Positions 12,390 through 27,110 of a DNA stretch of 64,000 bases are shown here, piece after piece (the stretch's first letter is position 1; each line of letters starts with the position of its first letter). The DNA lies in the NCBI GenBank assembly GCA_037074765.1, contig JBAMDO010000120.1, positions 62,001 to 126,000 on the forward strand, in the 5' to 3' direction. The notes below the pieces were generated by a model. That model ran no database searches. It worked only from the letters and a program-made list of their open reading frames with translations, and had not been told where the DNA came from. The stretch is from Mansonella perstans (taxonomy: Eukaryota; Nematoda; Chromadorea; Rhabditida; Onchocercidae). A program made the position numbers and the translations under genes.

Positions 12390-15300
12390 TTACAACAAAA
12401 TTAATTGATGAACTATGACAGCATGATCATTGCTTGCTGATGCAAGCTCCCAAATATGGTTATTTACATCACCGTTACCATTACTTAACCAGGATCCTTT
12501 TTTGGGACGAAACCTGAAAGAAACTTCCCAAAATAAAGTGAAATCTCCTCATGAAACCAGTTGGTTCCAGATGACAATAATTCGGATATGAATACTTCTT
12601 TTAATAAATTCTAGAAAGAGTTAATTAGGCTTCATCGCTAATTTTTGAATCATAGTTATGAGTTAATTAAGGCACCTTAGCCTGTTTATCGTTTCCGAAT
12701 GAGCTGACCATCGCTTCAAGCAGTTATCGTTATTGTTGATGCCATCTTGGCTCAAGTTCCATTTTTCAATCTCGATTTCACCGTTTTCGAAACCAACCGC
12801 CAGAATGTAATAACTGAAAGTGAACAGTGTATCATAACTTACTATAACCGCCGCAACTCGATTAATATAAAGATATGCAAAGCTATAAAATTAAACAATT
12901 ATAGTGATTTAGAAAAGCAGAAATACGCACTTATTCCATAATTTTGGTACAAAATCTACTGCTGTAACAGCATGCAAATGTTTTCTTTCTGCAACAAAAT
13001 GAATGTCGCTCCCATCAAAATGCCAAAGACATAACTGCAAATTCTCAAAGTGATTAAATTTGGATTTGAATATCAGACTTTGAATTTTTTCAAAATCATT
13101 AAATTTTGGATTGGATTTTGATCTTAATTGGCTAGAAATGATATTTCGCTGATGAATAAAAAAAGATTACAAAATTGTTCGATATATTACTTTCTTATCT
13201 CTTGCCCCAGTCACGAAATATTTATCATCCGGAGTCCACGCACAACACCAAATAATACGAGAATGAGCTTTACTGTATTTCAGCTCCGATGTTAACAGAA
13301 CTTTCCAATCAAAAGGATCTGAAAGCAGTTACAAGTCACACTTTTCGAACTAGAAAGATTTGATTTAATAACTACTCCATCAAATTTGTGTCTATTCCCA
13401 TGAAACTAAGGGAAACTACAAACTGGGTGATAAAAACTATATATCTCAAGAAATAATGATAACTGAAATAGCACGGCTTTATTGTTCCCACATGTTACTT
13501 TATTTAATATTTAAATTCATCCTAATTCAATTAGAAACAGGCATTAAGGTATTTGTTAGAATAAACTATTTATTACCTTGCGAAGAGCGAACCGAAATAG
13601 CAAACGTTCTATCACGAGAAACAGAAAGAAGAAAGGAATCACTGTTTGAAAAGGCTATTTGCACTACAGTTAGCTTATGACATCGTAGTTCGCATCGGCG
13701 TCTCCATTCGTTATTCTCCCATATGATAATGACCGCACTTTCGGCATGACTTGCCTAAATATTTTAGAATTTATGTCAAAATCCGATAAACTTGGAAGCT
13801 TCAGTAAAAACTATAAAATATTTCTTGAATAACATAATTTAAAATAAACTAGATGAAGACTTTCTCACCAAAAATTATTTACTTCTACAGGCTTTTGAAA
13901 ACTTAATGAATCTATAAAATATTTGTCTAAGTTTAAAGAGGAAGGAAAAATAATTTTAAATTTGATAACATGAATGATTTCACAAACCCTGCATGCACTT
14001 GCAATTTGTGTACCGGAATGGTTTGATGCAACCGTAAATACTTCAAATCCATGTCCATATAATTTATGAATTTCTGGCCACAGTGTATCTTGCATCAAGC
14101 ATTCCTCAACAGGCACCCCTGAACCGCGGTATTAAACATAAACGAACTATATTCACTATTACTAAAATATCAACTTACTGAAACTACCCAAAAATCTTTG
14201 AATTTATAACAAAAACTATTGAGATAACTAACCGTCCATGAAAGTACCATTCCGATTCACAGCATCAGCAACTGCCAGATTTTCGTTATCTTGAGTATTT
14301 ACTGTACTGGTAATCATATTTGATAAACCTAATGCTGGAATGGCTGCATTATGTCCAACGATTTGTGTAGGATCCGAAAACAACTGCAAAATTTGTCTTT
14401 GATATATGCATAAAGTAATTTGCACAAAATTTCACTAACTTCACTCAGTATTTGTTTTCAAAATTCAAAAAAGAGGTTCAAAACAAAATTAAAATTGATG
14501 GATTACAACCAATTCCACATTAATTCATAGATGAATCTAATAACTCGAGAAAAAAAAAACACCTTCTGGCAATCATATTTTGAAACGGTCCCTAACATTT
14601 CGACGAAATTGCGTGGTACAGCGAATACACGAAGGATTTTCTCGTCAGCACCCGAGACAAAGCGACTACTGAAATCCAGTAAACAAAGTTAAACATAAAC
14701 AAAAGGAAAAACAATTTTTAAAATTTCATAACTTCACAAATCGAATATTGTAAAAAGAAATACCTTGAAATTGATGCTATGCATGTCAAATCATAACCGT
14801 GCACCTGTGGCCGTGCGATTTCACTTATTACAGCCTATAAATTTTGAATTAATAAAAATTATTTCCCTTGAATGAGAAATCTTGAAAAATTATTTTCTCT
14901 GAATAAAAAGAAATAAATTTTGAATATTATTTTCCTTAAATCCATTTTTATCTCGATCAAGGACTTCGTGATTTAATAAAAATTCAAAAAAATCGCTTAA
15001 GATTTCGCAGACTTTCTATGATGATACTGGAATAACCTCTTTTCTCGAAGCAACCTTCAACAAATACCAATTCAAAATGCACAATAAGATTATGATTGTC
15101 TTCTTGTGTCTATTAAAGAACTTATATGTGCCAATAGAGCGAACAAACAAACATGATTAACGGAAGGAGCATAACAACGAGTTGTTTGATCATATGAGCA
15201 TGATAACAGATAACTTCCAGTAGGATCCCAAGTGATATCTCTGACCTGTCCAGAATGTCCACCGAAAGTTGAAACACTTTTCCAGTTGCTGCTGTCTTCC

Positions 15301-18300
15301 TTTAAACGTATATTTAAAAATATCCTTGAAATCACTCATTAAAAACTTACATTTTAGAAATTTCAAATCTTGCAAACCTACTTCTTTTGCCTGCCATGAA
15401 TAAAAGCCACCAAAGTATGAATAAGCAAGGATTGTGCAACCATCAGGAGAAAAACAAGCTCCAAAAAAACCGACTGCTTGCCCACCAACATCACCTACAC
15501 GTACCTGAAAAATGAATTTAAATTTAATAACAACTGCAAATATACTCCAACATAATTAGGAAAAACATTACTTATGATAAAATTGTATAAAATTATATTA
15601 TAGTGAAATGGGAAAATCAGAAAACTGAACTACCAGATTCATTCAATCTTTCCATTTATTCTTTCATCCATTTTTTCCTCCTCTTTTGAAGCATCATACA
15701 TATGAACTAGATTTATTACAGAAAAACGTCAGAAATTATTCTTATAAAATTAACATACAGAATCGAACCATAATCCAGCGGCAATTTCGGATGGTTCCCA
15801 TACGATAATTGTTTTATCATTTGATGCGCTCAACAGTTGTAACTTGTTTGGATGCCATTCCACTGAATAGATCCAATCTTCATGGGCGTTTAAAACACCT
15901 TGAAGAGTGATGTATATCGTACAAGTAACAGCTAAAAAAAAATACTATATTTCCCCTATATCTTTCCTTCGCTGGATTCATATAACAATCAAAAAACGTT
16001 CTAGTAAGAAAAACCCAGTTAAAAATACTAAGAATTATTTTGCCAGTTGCTGCGACAATGCCGTATTTGATATTCTTCTAAAATGATATTTAACAAAACT
16101 GTACAAAAAGAATTTTATCATTTTGAAATTTATTGATTTCGCAACTATCAGAAGTGTAAGACCTTTAATATTTTCATCAAATAATGTAAATTGAGCTTTC
16201 AATTGAGCATCGTTATCAGTAAACACTTCATTGCCTTGCAGCAGATTAAAGCGCCAAATACGAACACTTTCTTGTCCACCACTTGCTAACCAAATATCAT
16301 TTCCATAAACTAAAAGGCGCAAAAAAGTTATTTCATTTCCGGCAAAAATTAACACAAAATGATAACAAATACTCAATTATATCCAGGAAAATAATTCATG
16401 AATGCTACACATTTTTCTCACTAAAGTCTCTCTTTCTGACAATTTCTGGAAAAACCCTTGCAATTATTATTATACGAACAATAAAAACGATAATTGTCCA
16501 TCATCTTGAATAATAAGCATACAACTTATTAAAAATGTGAGATTTCAGGAATTTAAGTTTCTTCTCAAATAGAATTTGATGGCGCTAATAATGCTTTCTC
16601 ACAAAAGTAAATAAAATAAAATATGTAAAAACCAAGTGTAATTTTACTTCTGATTCAACCACTCTTTTCCTTCATGAAAAACTAATAAAACATACCTCGG
16701 ATATCGACACTGGAAATCCAATTAGTATGTCCTTGAAGAGTTACAGCTTTTCGTAGTTGTGAAGACTGAAAAGATTAAAAAAGGAAAAAAAGAGCAGATA
16801 TAATTATTCTGATGCTAATTTGAATTAAAATATCAAAAAAAAATCAACGATTAATGTAAGAATATAAAGGAAAACTCACAATAAAAGCAAATTTGGCACA
16901 AATTACTTCAACATTATTGCTCGTTGTTCCCAAAACGAACAATATATTATCTGCAAAAGCATTTATGTTCACAAAAGTAGTAGAGTATAGTATATAATAA
17001 ACATATAGTATCTGAAGGTTTTTAAAAAACAAGATAAAGAATTTAAGTAAAATGACAATTTTAAAATAATTGCTAGAGGAGATAAGATAAATGATTGTAA
17101 TAGCTTATTTTATTAAAATCAGTCAACAATAACAGTAGTATGCGAAAAACTTAAATTTACTTTCTATCCATCTTTTTTGTCTAATTAAGTTAATTTATAC
17201 CATCAATTATACGAAAATTAAAATTACCATTTGATATGATATGAACAGCGGCAGAAACAATAAAAGCAGGCTGAAATATGACCTTCTCATAGCTTTGCTT
17301 TTCCATTTCCTCCAAAGATATTCTATCGACAGTAATCTGTTCAGCAACCAATGAACAATCCGGAATAGCATAAATAACAAGAACAATATCTCTATTTGCT
17401 TCACTAAACACTGCACCAGCACAGCAATTTACTGAACGTTTCGTTGCATTTCCTAAAATTTGAAAACTACGAATTATAGATTTCAATTATTAATAATGAG
17501 AAATTGTCATAATGATCTTGAAAGTTTAATTATATCAAAATTACAAACGTCTACAAAAATGAATTATATCATACCAATATTACTGATTAACTTTGCAACA
17601 ACTGTTCTGCCTGATATTTGTACTGCCCATAGACGAACAGTTCCATCTGCAGCTCCTGTTATCAAATAATCCAAGCCAAAAGCTGAAAAATTCATCATTC
17701 GTGACAAAATAAAAATTTATTTGAAGCCTGTATAATTTTGTAAAAGTGAAACTAAATTACATTAATAAATGACTCAATTAACACTGAAAAATAGTCCATT
17801 CGATTACACAAATTCTCAATGATGTATTATATTGTGAAATTAAAAATAAATTGGATATGTTTAGAGTACTTCTGAATTTAAATTAAACTTACGAATGCTA
17901 GAGTACTTTTGAATTTAAATTAAACTCACCAATGCTAAAGTGCTTTGGAACTTAAATTAAAATTGCTAGTGATTAGAGTACTTCTTCAAATAATTCAAAT
18001 TGAAATTTAATTCTTAAGTATTTTTTTGTAAATGAATAAATAAACTTACCGTTACAATAATACCATGAAACAAATCTCAAACAAGTTATTGGAAAATCAT
18101 GAGCTTTTATTGCATTTGCTATCGTTACACATCGATTATTTCGCTGGAAAAAAAATAAACAAATTTTCACTTTTAAAGGATAAATAATAAAATGTTATCC
18201 GTATAGGATAAAATTAACTCTTGAGATATTTTCTCGAAATTACTCAGTTAAAATTTCACGACCACCAATATATGCTATTAAATGCCGAAAAGCCTCTTCT

Positions 18301-18917
18301 CAGGAAATGTGGTTGTTAAAAATCTATGATTTATTATTGACAAATTAGAATTAAAGCATATTAAAAAAATCTTTTGAAATTGTAAATCATTTAAATTTGC
18401 CTTCATGAATTTTACCACTCTAAAATCTATAAATTAGTTGCCATTTCCTGAATTTTGAAATTTTCTTCCAATAACTAAAAGGATAAATTGCAAAAAGACA
18501 GTGAATAAGAGAATGAGGAAAATATGATAAAATTTATCTCCCAAAAAAAGAAAATTTTGAGAATAAATTTAACTTATTGTCAAGAAGAATCAAGAAAACA
18601 AGAACAAATCATTTTCTCATTACCTTTGGAATTACAAAACAAACATTGCCTGCAGAAGCAAATGCTACCACATTGATGATTTTAGACCAAGCTAAGCATT
18701 TCGTACATCTTTGACAGCCTCTGCCCATAAAAGTTATATCAACTTTACATTCTGATACCTCCTGATCCTGATCATCATCATCTGCATTCATTTCCAGCGA
18801 ATAATTCGTATTTTCTGGATTACACACAATTTTGATCATCATAACTTTTCTCCGTCTTTCATATGTACACATTTCCGGCACATTCTTTTCCCGAATTATT
18901 ATGCACCATTTCCCCAT
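12390..18917 (-). CDS. ELP2: Elongator complex protein 2 (WD40 scaffold)
   Basis: Nineteen exons in transcript order: 18917-18624, 18143-18050, 17682-17575, 17452-17228, 16950-16880, 16765-16696, 16309-16163, 15931-15759, 15504-15382, 15299-15153, 14834-14764, 14668-14563, 14383-14233, 14118-13988, 13754-13577, 13318-13191, 13034-12931, 12813-12676, 12513-12390. They total 861 codons in frame (860 aa; animal ELP2 is a little over 800). It is recognised by strings such as [22 protein letters not shown] with [32 protein letters not shown] and [18 protein letters not shown], which follow human ELP2 order. ELP2 forms a double WD40 propeller holding Elp1/Elp3 for U34 tRNA modification. The start is uncertain: 18917 is the longest, while an in-frame ATG at 18791 begins nearer the conserved part. 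A 19-codon upstream frame (19006-18950) lies in the leader. Exon borders are my reading; a few may shift by some bases. Confidence 0.93.
17862..17990. repeat. 37-bp tandem repeat in an ELP2 intron
   Basis: Three imperfect units of 37-38 bp start at 17862, 17899 and 17936, with a partial fourth at 17974. Each begins TAGAGTACTT or TAAAGTGCTT and shares AATTTAAATTAAA-type cores. The array lies entirely within the intron between exons 2 and 3 of ELP2. Confidence 0.85.
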
Positions 18918-19225
18918 ATTTGAATTACAATCACTTAATCATTTCCTTAATACTGATAAATAACTACTTGTCTACCTTCCTTACATCTGTTACGTTCTGA
19001 AGCCATATTTACTCCTTAAATCACAACACCCCCAAATTGGCAGCGAAACTAACCTAAACATAATAATTTGACTTGAACAAATCAAATGCAAATGGCTAGA
19101 ATTAGCAGAAGAAACTTTCAGAATCAAATATATCAAATAATGCTTTCTTTTTAAAGTGAAAAATGGGAAAGGATCATTCTATGTGTGTGTAACAGTAATA
19201 AGTGAGACTAACTTGAAAAGCACTT

Positions 19226-19231
19226 TTTATT
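19226..19231 (-). terminator. Polyadenylation signal of rps-28
   Basis: AATAAA reads on the minus strand 45 nt past the rps-28 stop codon, a normal distance for a short ribosomal-protein mRNA. It lies between rps-28 and ELP2, where an SL2-type intergenic cleavage would also be expected if the two are co-transcribed. Confidence 0.6.
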
Positions 19232-19275
19232 CCAAAAATTTCATGGTAAAAAAACAAATAATTATATAAAAAGAG

Positions 19276-21085
<1,810 letters not shown>

Positions 21086-24000
21086 TTATGAATCCTCATC
21101 TTCATTACCACTGTCATCGTTTTCTGATTTCATGTCCTGAAAACGATTGATTTGTCATTTTTTTTTCTCTCTTTCTCTGATAAACACGATAACTATTCCG
21201 AAATTAGAGTTAGGAATAACTTTAAGGAATTAAAAAAGGTAAATAAATACTACATTTCCCAACAAATAATGATTTTTTCGAGAAATTCGATAGTCAAATC
21301 ATGTGGCAACAATGAATAATCACTTGATCTTTTCGAAAAATAAATAATTGAATGAGAACTTTTGTTTCAAATATTTACAATAATTTATCTCGATCACTAC
21401 AGCTTTTTTCATAATATTTACCATCGAAGTTACCAGTTAATGAATATCAAAGATAATAAAGAGCAAATCCATAACGTAGTTTTGCTCATCTTATTTTCAT
21501 CTAAGCTTCAAATAACGGTTAACGGTCAACTTAGTAATTTGACATAATGTATAAATTATGTAAACTAATGTTTACCATCGAATGATATAAACTAATGAAC
21601 CTTGTCTTCGACATTCTTCTTTGACTCGTCGCTACTATCCGTATCGCTAATATATTCCTTCGATTTCGTCCTCGAATTCAATTTCATGGGCGAACTAAAA
21701 ACTGATTTCCTGTTAAAAACATGCAAGCATATAAGTATATATGCATGCAGAAGTGTTCTCATTTTTGCATATTAAAGTAATTATATATACATATAAGTTC
21801 ACATGCCTATAAACTGTTTGCCCTTAACAAAAAAGGGATTTGCCTACCCTGGTTTTGGCTTTTTCACTTTTTTAGTTGGGCTTGTTGATGCAGCTGATGA
21901 AGGTCCTCCATTTGCTATGTATTCTTTCATCTCGCGAGCATATCTTTCTTTATCTTCCTTTGCCCTTTCTTCATATTTCTGAAGCAAAAGCAATCCTCTG
22001 TTATGCATGAAAGAACTAATACTATTCCAAAATGAAAGTCTCAATACGACACATAAAAAATAAGGAACCTTCTTAACTTCCTCGCCAATTTCTTTCCACA
22101 TTTTACCAGCTCTCTGGGCCGCCTCTGTCACAGAGACTCCTTCCTTCTTAAAACTTGAGTAATTTTCACCAAACCAAATGAAATACGCTGACTGCGGTTT
22201 TTTTGGAGCATTTGGATCCTTTTTCTTTTTTTCTCGCCTGGTACCTTTTGCAGACTTTGATAAATCCTATAAAGAAATACTTGTTCCAATTTCACATGGC
22301 AGTCTGCCACTGCATATAACTAAAGGTGAAAAAATTAAGTGAACATTCACGTATAACGTGTGCGAATTCAGTAAACATTCACGTACTGAAATATAAAAAT
22401 TTTTTTCTCCTTTATCCGCATCGCAAACTTTTTCGCAATGACTTACTAAAAGCCCAATATTTATTTAGTCCAAATGCAAAAAGTAGACCTTGCAAAAAGA
22501 TAAAAAGATGAATAAAGAAATTTCTTAAAAACTGAGCGAGAAATTTAATTTCATTTTGAACTATTTAATATTAAAGAGAGAACAGTTTTTACTTTTTTCT
22601 TTGGTTTTGGAGACTTGTTTCGTTTGTGATCACCAGAACCAGCTTCCGATGATTGCGCAGAATCACTATCGTACTCTTCACTTGAGTCGCTTTCTGAATT
22701 TTCTGATGAGTTTCGTTTTCTCTTCAAATCTTCTTCGAGATTATAATCATCTAAAAGGTTTTGGTAAATACCGAGATGAAGTATTTAAAAGTATAATGAT
22801 TTAATGCTAAAAATCAGCTATTAGTTACTATCTCAGTATCATTTCCAAAAGCTATTTATAGCATAATCAGAAGTTATTATACATTGGTAGCATATAAAGG
22901 CTGGCTCATGATACTTGAGCTTAGTACAACTAGTTTTATTCCCTATCAAGAACTGAAAGTTTATAAAAGCAAAATCACAGACGATCTTCGCTGTCGGTAT
23001 CATCATCACTTCCTTCTTTATTTCTTGCTTCTTGCTTCAGCGTCTCTTTGTATGGGTCCAACTCTTCGTCACTATCGTCAAGATTTTCTGCATACGTCGG
23101 TTTATCCTATAATGCAGTTCAATTCCGCACAATTAAAGCTTTTTACTAAAATTTTTAAATGACAACAGATTATATTTGAAAATCACAGCATTTTTGAACC
23201 TAATTCCTCGAAATTGTTTTAAAATAACGAACCAATCGCTTCGCATTTTTGATCCTCAAATGCTTATTGTTCACGAAGTCGAACAGACGATTATATTCTT
23301 CTCTGAAACGAAGTCAAAAATAAAAGTCATGAATGTATGTTTGTACAATTACATACATATATGTACAGTTGTATAAAGATAAAAGGATTGTAAAAAATTA
23401 TTAAACGACGAACTTTTCAACACTGTTGAAAATCAGCAAACTGCCGCCTTTCATTTCAATTTCGAAGTCAAAAGAACGAGTTGACACATCAGATCGAGCA
23501 AAATTAACGCAACTTATCTACAATTTATTAATACTAAAATATTCGTTCGTATTAAACAGAAATATAAAAAAGTCTTTAAGAATTGTTGACAATTTATTAT
23601 CTCAAAAAAATTGACATAGTCAGACGGTTATATTCCTCACTTTCAAAACTAAAGGAAATAATATGTACAGCAGTCTGCATAGTTTCGAAAGGTTTGCCCA
23701 GATTTAAAAAAATTGCAAGTACCTCTTCGAAACGGATGTACATTGGTGGCTTATGAACATAAACAAATCCTTTTTCCAGTGGATACAAGAATCCTGAAGC
23801 CTGTTTGTGAGCACACATAACTGCTGGAGTTCCCGAATGCCTACAGAAATATGCAGAAATTTCATATATTACGCAATATTCTTCCGAAAAATATCTAAGG
23901 ATTGCAAAAAATGAATAATAAAAAGAATCAACATACCCAACAAAGCTTCCGGGAACGGTAATTTTCATATCAACCATAACTCGGAATATCTTTGACACAA

Positions 24001-26256
24001 CTTCAAATACAGTTCCGCTCATTCGTTTTTCCAGTTTCCCCTTGTACAGCTCTTTCAGCTGTTCACTGAAAGGAATAATAAAATTTCATCCTGCAATTCC
24101 ACTAGAAGTTATCATGTCAATAATTCATTCAATTGATGCAAACTTACGATGTAAGACCTAAGTCCAAATCAACTTCTTCATCTTTTGAGAATTCAAGAAC
24201 CAAAAAATGATAGCGAGTTTGACCTTGACGAATTGGTGGATTCAAGCTGATCTTAAATATGAAAATTAGAAATCCAAAAATAAAAACGGAAGTATGACAT
24301 GCGCATAAAATATTAATAAGTAATATTTCTGCTTAGAAATCCAAAAAGAGCACAATAACTGAAAAAGTACCACAAAATACATATGACGTCCATCTTTGTG
24401 GGGCAACAAAAATAGTCTCATTATTGTTCGAATCGGAATTTTGTAATCATATGTTTTACCATGCAATGACAAATAGTTCTGATAGACTTTAATGTCGTAT
24501 CGACCACTGAAAATAATTTCATTGAAGATTTTAAAATGAACTATGATCTGGATTATTTTATATATTCAATACATGACTGTATATTGCCTGAATCTTATCT
24601 TTTTGTGGTTTTGAAAGTAAACGAAATTTCGTTACCGAGGTGTTGTACAGAGAATCTGTTGCAAAATCGCAACCGGCTGGTCTGTTTCCGTTTCAATTCC
24701 AGCATACTGCATCACAGAACGTCGAAATTCCTGCAACAAGGGCATATTTTTTTACCAGAAATGGAATGAAAAAGAAAAACCGAATAGCGAAAATTTTACT
24801 CAGCAGGAAATAAAACAGGAGGTCCCGAATTGTCTTAAGGAAAGAGTTAATCCTACAAACATATGACATATTTTGACTAAATAAGGAAAGAAAAGCACCT
24901 CTACTGGGTCAACATCTTCATCAGCGTCTGGATCTGTTGGAATATGAAAACGCATTTCCATCAATGATACCGAACAATCATCGTTTTGATGGAATTCCAA
25001 AGCTGCTTCACTTTTGCCAGCCGTACAATTGCTCACAGTATTTAGTGGAATTTCGAAGCATGGCTTATCATCCACCTCAAATTCGAGTACTTGCCCTGCA
25101 ACAAGTTCGAATCAAATTGAAATGACATATCAAAAGAATATGAAATTCAGGAAAAAGAAACCAAAGAAAGCAAAGAAGCTAAAAATTATCTAAGACTTAG
25201 AAAAACCAAGTTATTATCAAGAATCAAAATTTACCTTTCACTTCCGCTCTTCCATAATTCCAACCTTTGATACACTGTTCAACCTGATCAACACCAATGC
25301 TCCATCTGTCACGAGCAAATTTTTTGATTTCTTCGAAATCCTGCAAACAAAAATTCAAATTAATAAATCAAAGAAAAATAGAAAAGCTGTTAATATTGAT
25401 AAAGACTGCTTCCTCAGATCCAAAAAGGTATATATATATATATGTAAATATATATTTACATTAAAAAACAAAAGTTTATTGCAACCTTTTCAGCGAATCC
25501 ACCGAAACGAAGACGAATTCCCGAAGAAAGGCTTATCCGTACACCAGGTTTATTCCCGACTCGCATCCAATCTATTTTTTCGATTTCTGCTGTTTCAATC
25601 GTTTGCAGTCGATTATTTCTGGTATTTTTGAAGTTTATTTGGGAATCATTCAATTTAAAGCGTCCCTGATACTGCAAAAAACCACTGAGCAAGAAAATTG
25701 ATGGATCTAACTCGATCAGTAATTTTAAGCACCAAAACTTCAACCTCTCCGATTTTCGATGCTCAAGTGAATCCGACTTTTTATAAACCAAAATTACAAA
25801 ATTCCTGATAGAAGAAAGCTCTTTTCAAAAGTATTACACATTACTTTTTATTGTTAATTCTAATACCACGGTTATTACTCTATATATAGTTCAAAAACTG
25901 TGTTTATCTAGTTCAAGTATTATCTTTATCAAGCCTTAGCACATTACTTCCTAATAGGAATAACTCATCCCCCTTCAAATACTAATGTTGTTTAATTCAA
26001 ATTCTTCACAATTATCCATCTAAATCTCTATTTACTTTTTGAATCTTTGTGTTACAACAACATAGTTTCATCTTCAGAGGTCATCGACACTTTATTATTG
26101 TTTGCATCTTTGGCTCATTTAACAATAGTTACAATATTCCAGCACTTTGTATGTACTCTTTAATAATCAATCTATTTGCTAAATTATATGTAATAAATGA
26201 ATTACCATTGTGCCCATATGCTCCTGATAGATATTGTTGAATTCTAGCTCTGTCAT
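21086..26256 (-). CDS. SSRP1: FACT complex subunit SSRP1 (HMG-box histone chaperone)
   Basis: Seventeen exons in transcript order: 26256-26206, 25671-25486, 25340-25235, 25095-24899, 24730-24636, 24506-24371, 24251-24148, 24065-23937, 23840-23723, 23517-23414, 23302-23233, 23106-22983, 22750-22593, 22266-22069, 21978-21848, 21709-21601, 21136-21086. They sum to 689 codons in frame (688 aa). It starts [15 protein letters not shown] and has the SSRP1 PH-type modules ([55 protein letters not shown]), an acidic Ser/Asp/Glu region, then one HMG box from about residue 543 ([15 protein letters not shown] to MKEYIANGG). SSRP1 pairs with SPT16 to move H2A-H2B during transcription and replication. C. 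elegans has two such genes, hmg-3 and hmg-4; which is closer I cannot say. The last exon depends on a GTTCAT donor at 21600; without splicing the frame stops at 21592. Confidence 0.95.
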
Positions 26257-26869
26257 TTTAAAATTCAAAAATGGAAGATTTTGCCAATGAAATAGCACTG
26301 AAAGGAAAAATTTATACAAATAATGTATTGATCATATAAAGTTGAAATTTCATCTTTCTAACTTCTGAAATATGATAGACTGAATAATAGGAAAGAATTG
26401 AAGATAATAAAATGTGAAACATTCAACTTTCATCAAAAAAAATACTTAATTGATATTAAAGAAAGAATTATTTAATTTGTGAATATCAGGAAATACTTTC
26501 ACGTATTTCATGGAAACTTAAAGAAAATTGGAAATGATAAAAGAAGGAAATAACTCAAATAGCAATCATATAATTATTAATGAATAAAAAGATAAAAAAA
26601 TTTATTGCGCCCAATGATAAATTATCAATGATAAGATTGCACTATGATAGGCTATCATTTTGCTTAATGATTAGATTGCATTATGATAAGAAAAACGTCA
26701 ATGAATAAATAAAAATGTAAGCAGTATGAACAAAAACAAGTAAACATAAACAAAATGTTTACATCAATAATAATAACTATTACTTACGATAAGTAATTAA
26801 CTATAAGTAACTAATGTATAAGTTTTACTAAACAACCTGCCAGAAATTAAACAAAATGCCTTTTTCGTT

Positions 26870-27110
26870 TCTAATTTCTCTTCATCTCTATCATCTCCTT
26901 TCCATTCTAATATTTTCTTTTTCTTTTCTTTTCAATTTAAATTACTAGTGAAATTAACACTCTCTTATACATTTTACATTTCTTCCCTCAACACTTTTCC
27001 ATTTTCTTTCACTCATTATTTTTCTCTCACTTCTCACAATACTTAATTCCCTACTCCCTTTTCCAGTTATTCCCCATTTATCTCTCACAACTATTTTTTC
27101 GTCTGTCTCG
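26870..27110 (+). repeat. Polypyrimidine-rich, G-poor tract
   Basis: Roughly 240 bp made mostly of C and T with very few G, then a switch to GAGAGAGAGA at about 27113-27126. No coding potential is seen. Confidence 0.7.

Noticed and set aside
12663..12665. Stop codon after NRLRCLN taken as the end of ELP2
   Set aside because: A GT donor a few bases upstream and a good acceptor at 12513 restore the expected last WD40 repeat, and total exon length then closes in frame.
22326..24769. Plus-strand frames of 60-90 aa opposite SSRP1
   Set aside because: They are antisense shadows of SSRP1 exons and introns.
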